The notes under the pieces: model-generated
The model's input: the letters and a program-made list of their open reading frames with translations, nothing else
Databases searched by the model: none
What the model was told of the DNA's origin: nothing
Program-made: the position numbers and the translations under genes
Part shown: positions 7,155 through 12,242 of the stretch, piece after piece
How positions within the stretch are numbered: position 1 is the stretch's first letter
Layout of the letters: every line of letters starts with the position of its first letter
NCBI GenBank assembly: GCA_002451015.1
Contig: DKBB01000205.1
Location: 13,673-25,914 of the forward strand
Direction: 5' to 3'
DNA length: 12,242 nt
Origin: Acidobacteria bacterium UBA6911
Lineage (GTDB): Bacteria > Acidobacteriota > UBA6911

Positions 7155-7867
7155 TTGCGAGTCCTCCTGTCAGGGACGCTGCGCGTCCGGATTTGTTGCT
7201 TCTTTTCCCTGATCGAGTTCAGGCGACGCTCGATCTCGGCTTCCCGTTCCAAATTTCGTAACCTGTCTTCGAGAGCGTGTTCTATAGTTGCGGATTTTCT
7301 GTCGATTGACTCGGGAATATATTCTTTCGCTTCTTCCACCTGATTCATTCGGGACACCTCTTCGAGGATCGCTGTGCCGGCCGCTCGAATTTTGTCCATA
7401 TCCCGGTAGGTGCCGGCGGTTCTTTTCGCCTTTCGGGACCTGGCAAGGATCTCTTTTTTGCGCCGTTTCAATTCTTCAAGTTGCGTTTCCAGATGAGCGC
7501 GCAACTCACGGGCTTCGAGCAGGGCTTTTTCGCTCTGATCCAGAGCGCGGCGCTGATTTTCCGCAACGCTGTCAACCTTGATCTGTTCGGCCAGTGCCTC
7601 CCGGGCGAGGGATTCATCGCCATGTCGCAACGCCAATTCAGCGCCCTTGGCAAGCCGGATCGAACGTCCCGAGGATTCGTCGAGGTGCCGCTGATTAGAC
7701 TTGTTTGCCGCCGTGGCTTTACTTTCCGCTTTCACGGCATCCCTTACCCTGTCCTGCATTTCACGAACCAGTTGAGGGAATATGGTCTCGGGATCCTCGA
7801 CCGTTTCTAGAAACGCGTTTATGCGCGATACGGTAATGCGTTTTAAGCGGCTGACTAAACCTGCCAT
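7151..7867 (-). CDS. pspA: PspA/IM30-family protein (third paralogue)
   Basis: PspA/IM30 proteins are bacterial relatives of ESCRT-III that polymerise on the inner membrane and preserve its integrity. This 238-residue copy starts with an amphipathic helix (MAGLVSRLKRITVSRINAFL), followed by the family hallmark TVEDPETIFPQLVREMQDRV (about 22-41). A long, charged, mostly helical body with strong coiled-coil character runs to the end. The tail (about 225-238, RTRSVPDRRTRK) is unusually basic. It closely resembles the first paralogue (8701-9387) at the N-terminus. It is 45 bp downstream of the second paralogue and overlaps the NfeD-like gene by 4 bp. Its own Shine-Dalgarno sequence is weak, which suggests dependence on upstream translation. 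Confidence 0.9.
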   Translation of the reverse strand: MAGLVSRLKRITVSRINAFLETVEDPETIFPQLVREMQDRVRDAVKAESKATAANKSNQRHLDESSGRSIRLAKGAELALRHGDESLAREALAEQIKVDSVAENQRRALDQSEKALLEARELRAHLETQLEELKRRKKEILARSRKAKRTAGTYRDMDKIRAAGTAILEEVSRMNQVEEAKEYIPESIDRKSATIEHALEDRLRNLEREAEIERRLNSIREKKQQIRTRSVPDRRTRK

Positions 7868-7912
7868 CGGATACTCTATAGAATACTGGAATTAATAAAA
7901 TCGGCGGAGAGT

Positions 7913-8587
7913 TTATTCCTGCCTTTCCAATTTTTTCTTCAGTGATTCCAACTCGGAATCCACGATCGATTCGACCGCCTTCTGTTCTATTTCCTTGTCG
8001 ATCGCAGCCATGTCCGTCCGGACTTCCCGGTCAATTTCAACCTCCATCTCCTTCTGCAGCACTTCCTCTTCGAAGGATGAGAAATCGATATCACGGCCTG
8101 AAACGGTCATGGCTTTATCCAGGCTTCCCCCGAATGCTTTCTGTGCAAGGGCGGCTTTTTTCCGGGTATGCAGTTCGGAAAGACTCAGCTTTGCGGCACG
8201 GAGATGATCGTTTAAAACCACCAGGTTTTCTTTCAGTTCCTCGTATATCTTCCGGCTTTGTTCGATCATGCTTCCCAAACGCCCGGCGCGCTCTTGAGAG
8301 CGGATTCTGTGCGTCAGGGCATTGCGTGCTGCGGATTCTCGGCCGTTTTTCAATTCCGTTTCAGCTTTCTGCATCCACTCCGAAACGGCGCGGTTGGACT
8401 GGGCCTGTTCCATTTCCAGGCGTTTGCACGAGACGGCATATCCGGCCAACGCCTCCTTGGCATCTCCTATTGTTTGTTCCAGTTCTTCGATTTTTTCCTG
8501 TAACGCCATTTCCGGCGTATCCACTTTGTCCAGCAGGCCATGTATGTTTGCCTGGGCTATACGCCGTATTCTGTCGATAATAGACAT
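7913..8587 (-). CDS. divergent PspA/IM30-family protein (second paralogue)
   Basis: This 224-residue, almost wholly helical protein begins with the PspA-like amphipathic start MSIIDRIRRIAQANIHGLLD, followed by KVDTPEMALQEKIEELE. That matches the family's DPE region but with TPE instead of the EDPE of its two neighbours. The helical hairpin pattern (residues about 25-150) and the charged C-terminal helix are retained. It is clearly less like the flanking paralogues than they are like each other. A GGGGGC stretch 4 bp before the ATG is a weak ribosome binding site. Placed between two canonical copies, it may form mixed polymers or regulate them; this is an inference from position. Confidence 0.83.
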   Translation of the reverse strand: MSIIDRIRRIAQANIHGLLDKVDTPEMALQEKIEELEQTIGDAKEALAGYAVSCKRLEMEQAQSNRAVSEWMQKAETELKNGRESAARNALTHRIRSQERAGRLGSMIEQSRKIYEELKENLVVLNDHLRAAKLSLSELHTRKKAALAQKAFGGSLDKAMTVSGRDIDFSSFEEEVLQKEMEVEIDREVRTDMAAIDKEIEQKAVESIVDSELESLKKKLERQE

Positions 8588-8700
8588 GATTGCCCCCGTA
8601 TAGATTGATTGGACGGATCGGTTCCCTGTGGCGGTTGCCTATTTTTCAGGCGAGCCCGCCCTGGCTTCTTAATGAAACACGTAACGTAAATATGCACGTA

Positions 8701-9387
8701 TTAGACGTTGGAGTCGCCGATCTTCTTTTTCAACGCAGCAAGCCGTTTCTCGATTTCGTCGTTCTGCTCGAGTTCATCGAGGCGCCGTTCGAGCGACGGA
8801 GTGGCTCCGCCCGTATCCATGCTGCGACGGATATCCAATTCCGCTTCAGCTTCTTCGACCTTGCTTTCCAGGCGCACGACGGCGTCCAGAATACTGTTGG
8901 CCGAACTGGCTCTACCGCTGACGGTTTTCTCGATTTTTTTCTGTGTGGATGCTATACGCGCTCGGGTAAGAATCTCGTTTTTCTTTGTGCGCAGTTCTTC
9001 AAGCTGTTCCTCGATCTGCATGCGGGCACTTCTGGCGTCTTGATAAGCCCGCTCTGCACGGGAGACGGCGTCATCCTGAATTTTCAGGTCCGATTCGAGC
9101 GCAATCTGTGCCTTCACGGCATCGCGTGCGGTTTCATCTTCACCTTTTTCAACGGCTATTTCGGCGCCGCGTGTCAGGCGTTCCAGTTTCTGGCGAATCT
9201 GGGCGGAATCCCGTTCGGCCGCCTTTTGGGCGGCCAGAGCCTTTGTCTCGGCGGAGATTGCGGCACGTACCTGGTCCTCCATCTCGCGCACAAGCTGCGG
9301 AAATAGAACTTCAGGATCTTCGACCGTGTTAAGGAAATTTTCGATGCGAGATACAGTTAGTCTGCGAATGCGGCTGATGAGACCCAT
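8701..9387 (-). CDS. pspA: PspA/IM30-family protein (first paralogue, first gene of the cluster)
   Basis: This is a canonical 228-residue PspA/IM30 protein. The amphipathic membrane-binding start MGLISRIRRLTVSRIENFL precedes TVEDPEVLFPQLVREMEDQV (about 22-41). A long helical hairpin with AQKAAERDSAQI and EEQLEELRTKKNEIL follows, and the C-terminal helices end in EIEKRLAALKKK. AAAGGAG lies 7 bp before the ATG, the best ribosome binding site of the three copies. It is the promoter-proximal gene of the run PspA-PspA-PspA-NfeD-flotillin and is preceded by a leader rich in secondary structure (9436-9533). No PspF-type activator gene or sigma-54 promoter motif is visible, so control probably differs from the enterobacterial psp system. 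Confidence 0.93.
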   Translation of the reverse strand: MGLISRIRRLTVSRIENFLNTVEDPEVLFPQLVREMEDQVRAAISAETKALAAQKAAERDSAQIRQKLERLTRGAEIAVEKGEDETARDAVKAQIALESDLKIQDDAVSRAERAYQDARSARMQIEEQLEELRTKKNEILTRARIASTQKKIEKTVSGRASSANSILDAVVRLESKVEEAEAELDIRRSMDTGGATPSLERRLDELEQNDEIEKRLAALKKKIGDSNV

Positions 9388-9435
9388 TTCTTTACTCCTT
9401 TCGGTAGCTTCCGGGCTGTTCGCCTCGGAGTGGCC

Positions 9436-9533
9436 GGCGACGAAAGACTGTTTTAAAGCTTTCTCATCGCCTCAGGTTTGGGCTTTCTCCATCCTACCCT
9501 TCGGTAGATTCTGCCACCCGGCAGCGGAGGCCC
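9436..9533 (-). promoter_or_regulatory. structured leader: three-way junction plus hairpin upstream of first pspA
   Basis: Four helices can be drawn. The closing stem pairs GGGC (9480-9483) and CTCC (9487-9490) with GGAGGCCC (9526-9533), with a TTT bulge. Inside it are CTACC/GGTAG (9494-9498 with 9503-9507, 4-base loop) and CTGCC/GGCAG (9511-9515 with 9520-9524, 4-base loop). On the pspA-proximal side, GGCGA-C-GAAAG (9436-9446) pairs with CTTTC...TCGCC (9459-9471). The whole lies 49 bp before the ATG and would be in the 5' untranslated region. I could not match it to a known riboswitch class. Confidence 0.45.
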
Positions 9534-9569
9534 TTTTCAAGTCTCTAATATCTTATGCCACTGATTTAG

Positions 9570-9604
9570 AAAAAATTCAAGAAGATTCGGGAAGAATTCC
9601 GAAT
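9570..9604 (-). terminator. weak candidate terminator after the SDR gene
   Basis: On the minus strand ATTCGG (9599-9604) pairs with CCGAAT (9585-9590) around an 8-base loop, and six T's (plus-strand A's at 9570-9575) follow after nine bases. The stem is short and the T-run distant, so the call is tentative. Confidence 0.3.
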
Positions 9605-9608
9605 AAGG

Positions 9609-10517
9609 CTAGGACACCCCGGCTTCTTTGATCACCTGTTTGAATACAGGGTTTGAGGTGAGGAAAGAGAATTCCTTCGCCCGCGCCTGGTTGATTTCTT
9701 CATTCGGGAAACTGGCCAGCATGGCACCCATCCTTTCCGCGACCCCTTCTCTGAATTCCCGGTGGGTGAAAATATAGAGATCGTTGCGCCGGATGCCGCG
9801 CAAGACTCTTTCTCCGCACTCCTCGATATTCATCTCGTTAGAAAACTTCTGCCGATCGGCCAATTGACTTTCCTTTTCCGCGTATCCGCTATCCTTTTTG
9901 AATTTCTCCGGACGCATAAGACCAACTTCGTGAATGTTCGTCGAAACAGGACCGGGGCAGAAAGCCGACACTCCGATGTTGTCTGCGGCCAGCTCGCCGC
10001 GCATTGACTCGCACATTCCGATAACAGCAGCCTTTACGGTCGAGTAGATCGGGCTTCCCGCCAGGGGGATCACTCCTCCCATGGACGATGTCGTGACGAT
10101 GTGCCCGCCTTCGCCGTGCTGGAGAATGAGGGGCAGGAAAGTTTGAATCCCATTAACGACGCCGCCTATCATCACCTCCAGCGCCCAGTCCCAGTCGTCG
10201 AATCTTGCCTGCTTAAGGGGGCCGAGAATACCCATCCCCGCATTGTTGCAGAGTAGGTGCACTTTACCGAATACCCGCTCGGTTTCGTCCGCTGCGCTGG
10301 AGAACGCCTCGCGGTCGGTGACGTCCAACCGGAGATGATGCGTGTTCTGTTCAAGGTTCTTCTGCTTGAAATATGCCTTGGATTCCTCCAGGTGATCCTG
10401 GCGGAAATCGGAAATCACGACTTTCATGCCGGCGTTGACGAATGCATTCGCGATGCCGAGTCCGATCCCGCTGGCTCCTCCGGTTATAAAGGCGACTTTC
10501 CCTTCAACATCCTTCAT
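9609..10517 (-). CDS. classical short-chain dehydrogenase/reductase (SDR)
   Basis: This is an NAD(P)(H)-dependent oxidoreductase of unknown substrate. The 302-residue protein has the dinucleotide motif TGGASGIG (12-19), an acidic residue Asp37 at the end of the second strand (favouring NAD over NADP), NNAG at 91-94, Ser145 in TSSMGG, and the catalytic pair Tyr158-xxx-Lys162 in YSTVK. PGPVSTNI follows as the usual post-catalytic segment. About 50 residues beyond the common 250 form a C-terminal extension. AAGGAG lies 8 bp before the ATG. The gene starts 40 bp after the RAYT transposase stop on the same strand, with a transposase-associated repeat only 10 bp upstream of its Shine-Dalgarno sequence. 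Transcription may therefore come through the element. Confidence 0.92.
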   Translation of the reverse strand: MKDVEGKVAFITGGASGIGLGIANAFVNAGMKVVISDFRQDHLEESKAYFKQKNLEQNTHHLRLDVTDREAFSSAADETERVFGKVHLLCNNAGMGILGPLKQARFDDWDWALEVMIGGVVNGIQTFLPLILQHGEGGHIVTTSSMGGVIPLAGSPIYSTVKAAVIGMCESMRGELAADNIGVSAFCPGPVSTNIHEVGLMRPEKFKKDSGYAEKESQLADRQKFSNEMNIEECGERVLRGIRRNDLYIFTHREFREGVAERMGAMLASFPNEEINQARAKEFSFLTSNPVFKQVIKEAGVS

Positions 10518-10540
10518 AATCCCTACTCCTTAAAAAATTT

Positions 10541-10566
10541 GGTGACAGGCTAGAATTTCACTTTTT
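10541..10566 (+). repeat. transposase-flanking inverted repeat, left copy
   Basis: This 26-bp sequence, GGTGACAGGCTAGAATTTCA plus CTTTTT, is an inverted copy of 11287-11312 and 11335-11360 with one change (C for T in AGGYTAG). It contains a short GTGA...TCAC pairing. The TGA stop of the transposase gene (10558-10560) lies within it. Confidence 0.88.
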
Positions 10567-11250
10567 AAGGGATTGTATAACCGCCTTGGGCTTGCGACCT
10601 CGTTTCTTTGGCCGCAATTGTTTCCCTAACAACCGCTCTAGCCTGATGGCAGTTTCTTCGCTTCCCATCAAATATCCCTTAGATGTAGCATAACGGATAT
10701 TTGCCGTTATAGCTTCATTCTCCGCAGTTTTTTCAAGATATTCTTTCCAGCCCTTTGCTTTAAATTTCTTTTGCCAGAAATCCATGTCCAATAAGCCGCT
10801 CGAATCGTGGCCGGTAATGTGTGCTCGGGCACTGGACCACTCCCAATCCCATGCATTCTTAACCATATGAGCCCGTACCGGATTCATTTCTATGTAGCCG
10901 AGTACTTGTCCGATCCTGTCATCTTCGACAGGGCAAGAGAAAAATCGATTCTGCCAAAGATGTCCATTCCTTTGGCGCCGAATGTTTTGCCAAACTGCAT
11001 AATCATGATGCAATTGAGCGCACCCATCCGATAGGGAAGGTCCTGATTCCGGAATAACAGCAAGGTGGACATGATTACTCATAAGGTTATAGCCAATCAA
11101 CCTGAGCTTATATTTCCCGAAGTATTTTGCACATAGACTAAGATAGGCAGTACGGTCATTTGAAGAATAAAATACGATCTGCTGATGATTACCGCGTTGT
11201 GTGACGTGGTGCATCCAACCAGGGATTACTATACGAGGACGGCGTGTCAT
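10558..11250 (-). CDS. RAYT-like Y1 (IS200/IS605-type) transposase
   Basis: This is an HUH-type single-strand transposase of the REP-associated tyrosine transposase group. In 230 residues, it has the N-terminal strand VIPGWMHHVTQRGNHQQ, the metal-binding His60-Val-His62 in MSNHVHLAV, and the nucleophile Tyr119 in YIEMNPVRA. The segment HLWQNRF just before is typical of the RAYT group. The C-terminus carries KKRGRKPK, an AT-hook-like basic stretch. The gene appears intact. It looks more A+T-rich than its neighbours, consistent with acquisition. It sits between SDR and an unrelated plus-strand gene and is bracketed by inverted 26-bp repeats; its last codons and stop lie inside the left one. No clear Shine-Dalgarno sequence precedes the ATG. 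Confidence 0.92.
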   Translation of the reverse strand: MTRRPRIVIPGWMHHVTQRGNHQQIVFYSSNDRTAYLSLCAKYFGKYKLRLIGYNLMSNHVHLAVIPESGPSLSDGCAQLHHDYAVWQNIRRQRNGHLWQNRFFSCPVEDDRIGQVLGYIEMNPVRAHMVKNAWDWEWSSARAHITGHDSSGLLDMDFWQKKFKAKGWKEYLEKTAENEAITANIRYATSKGYLMGSEETAIRLERLLGKQLRPKKRGRKPKAVIQSLKK

Positions 11251-11286
11251 AATTCATAATGTTTCGTAAATCTTAGCAATATTTAA

Positions 11287-11312
11287 AAAAAGTGAAATTC
11301 TAACCTGTCACC
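11287..11312 (-). repeat. transposase-flanking inverted repeat, first right copy
   Basis: Read on plus, AAAAAGTGAAATTCTAACC followed by TGTCACC is the inverse of the repeat at 10541-10566. It is identical over 26 bp to the copy at 11335-11360, and the two start 48 bp apart. It lies 37 bp upstream of the transposase ATG, in its 5' region. Confidence 0.88.
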
Positions 11313-11334
11313 ATTTTTTACTGGAAAATTTGGA

Positions 11335-11360
11335 AAAAAGTGAAATTCTAACCTGTCACC
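11335..11360 (-). repeat. transposase-flanking inverted repeat, second right copy
   Basis: This is an exact direct duplicate of 11287-11312. It ends 17 bp before the start codon of the last gene, so the insertion has replaced or reshaped that gene's upstream region. Confidence 0.88.
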
Positions 11361-11366
11361 AATTTA

Positions 11367-11381
11367 ATGGGGGGGGTATGA
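11367..11381 (+). promoter_or_regulatory. G8 tract and overlapping four-codon upstream frame at the start of the last gene
   Basis: An ATG at 11367 runs into eight G's (11369-11376) and stops at the TGA that overlaps the gene's own ATG (ATGA at 11378-11381). The G-run is the only Shine-Dalgarno-like sequence and lies just one base before the ATG. One added G would put the upstream ATG in frame with the gene. Confidence 0.5.
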
Positions 11382-12070
11382 GCGAAAGAATATTTACCGA
11401 GCAGGAGCTTAAGGAGATGGGGGCGCGGACCCTCGACCTAGTTCTTAAAGCCATTGACGCAGGGGACAAAGACAAGGCAAAAGAGCTGGCGAAAAGAATG
11501 AAGCAGGAATTCAACTTTCTTCATGACGGCTACTTTTTCTGGGTCACCGGCCTTCAAACCTACATATATAAAAATTACGGGATCGAGGCTGTGGAAGAGG
11601 CGGAAAGGGAGGCCCATACCATCGAAGCAAAAGTTGTTTTCAAGCCTCCCGAGAAGACCGATATCCGCACCCGTGTCGAACACCTGGCAAGCGGCTTGCG
11701 CGGGCACATGCAGCCCATCGAGATTAAAGAAGACGACAAGACGATCAGCCTCTCCATGAAGCCGTGCGGATCAGGAGAAAGGCTCATACAGATGGGGGGA
11801 TACGACCCTGAGACCGGTCTGGCCAGGGTAAACAACCCGCACCCGATTACATGGGGCAAGAAGGATTTCCCCATGTACTGCGTACACTGCCCGGTAATGG
11901 AGGCCCTGGAGTTGGAAGGCACGGGGCAATTCGGGGCCGTCCACATTGTGACGGACCCGATATATCATGGGGCCTGCGAATTCGTGTTTTATAAAAATCC
12001 GGAGGATATCCCGGAAGAGTTCTACACGCGGATAGGAAAGAAGAAGCCGTCCAGTTCCAAGAATAGTTGA
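11378..12070 (+). CDS. uncharacterised cysteine-containing protein, 230 residues
   Basis: I do not recognise a characterised family. The N-terminal third is helical and charged (TEQELKEMGARTLDLVLKAI, KAKELAKRMKQEFNFLHDGY). The C-terminal half looks like a compact alpha/beta domain with KPCGSGERL (Cys130), YCVHCPV (Cys168, His170, Cys171), GAVHIVTDP (His189) and GACEFVFY (Cys200). The CxxC-then-C-x-F layout faintly resembles L-2-amino-thiazoline-4-carboxylic acid hydrolase-like or V4R-like domains, but this is a pattern impression only. No signal peptide or membrane segment is seen, so it is probably cytoplasmic. The ATG at 11378 follows eight G's with one base between. The frame is open back to a TTG at 11330, but that start would translate the mobile repeat. 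Confidence 0.8.
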   Translation: MSERIFTEQELKEMGARTLDLVLKAIDAGDKDKAKELAKRMKQEFNFLHDGYFFWVTGLQTYIYKNYGIEAVEEAEREAHTIEAKVVFKPPEKTDIRTRVEHLASGLRGHMQPIEIKEDDKTISLSMKPCGSGERLIQMGGYDPETGLARVNNPHPITWGKKDFPMYCVHCPVMEALELEGTGQFGAVHIVTDPIYHGACEFVFYKNPEDIPEEFYTRIGKKKPSSSKNS

Positions 12071-12089
12071 CAGTTTTCCGGATTCGCCC

Positions 12090-12137
12090 AAAAGGGATTT
12101 GGCAGGTGGATATAAACACTAGCCAGGTCCCTTTTTT
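12090..12137 (+). terminator. intrinsic terminator after the last gene
   Basis: AAAAGGGATTTGGC (12090-12103) pairs over 14 positions (two G-U) with GCCAGGTCCCTTTT (12122-12135) around an 18-base loop, followed by more T's. It lies 19 bp after the stop codon. The stem and T-run make this the most convincing terminator in the window. Confidence 0.82.
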
Positions 12138-12242
12138 ATTTAACGTAAATTTCTGTTCAGGAATTTTTCTGTCATTTCCCCCCTATATTTGCTAATCAAG
12201 AGTCCTACGCACCCAGGCTCCTCTAATTCCGCGAGCGGCATT

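Noticed and set aside
9388..9608. Sigma-54 promoter or known riboswitch upstream of the first pspA
   Set aside because: No GG-N10-GC core was found by eye, and the fold does not match the conserved loops of riboswitch classes I could recall.
11330..11377. N-terminal extension of the last gene from a TTG at 11330
   Set aside because: It would translate the mobile repeat, and the ATG at 11378 begins the natural-looking sequence MSERIFTEQ.

Overview
The window looks like the chromosome of a Gram-negative bacterium of moderate G+C content. Evidence for this is the lipoprotein signal on a SCO/CusF-type protein, the PspA/flotillin envelope genes and a RAYT-type transposase. The gene mix (XdhC, YkgJ, SCO-CusF fusion, shikimate genes split over two strands) would fit an anaerobic Desulfobacterota-like organism. 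That placement is an inference from style and content; no rRNA or other phylogenetic marker is present.

Layout. Positions 1-90 hold the 3' end of a plus-strand gene, probably a medium-chain dehydrogenase/reductase. aroQ (type II dehydroquinase, +) follows. Facing it on the minus strand are xdhC and then aroK (shikimate kinase), so two shikimate-pathway genes converge. Two copies of a structured repeat (about 128 and 147 bp) lie in inverted orientation on either side of the xdhC-aroK pair. Next on the plus strand come a lipoprotein with a CusF-like copper-binding domain fused to a SCO1/SenC domain, and an overlapping YkgJ-type cysteine-cluster gene. A strong hairpin at 4738-4760 separates these from the main system.

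The main system spans 9387 down to 4790 on the minus strand. It has three consecutive PspA/IM30 (bacterial ESCRT-III-like) paralogues, a membrane NfeD/YqiJ-type protein whose start overlaps the third PspA stop (ATGA), and a flotillin with a 51-residue tandem duplication. Together these form a plausible membrane-stress or membrane-remodelling module: flotillin plus NfeD-like partner as a membrane scaffold, and PspA proteins as polymerising coats. The first PspA gene is preceded by a leader that can fold into a three-way junction plus an extra hairpin.

Upstream is an SDR-family oxidoreductase (-), then a RAYT/Y1 transposase (-) bracketed by inverted copies of a 26-bp repeat, one on the left and two on the right. 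The last gene (+) is an uncharacterised 230-residue protein with four cysteines in conserved-looking motifs. Its start codon sits behind an eight-G tract and just downstream of a transposase-associated repeat, and a good intrinsic terminator follows it.

The strongest candidates for a little-described system are the triple-PspA/NfeD/flotillin cluster with its leader, and the RAYT with its repeats abutting both neighbouring genes.
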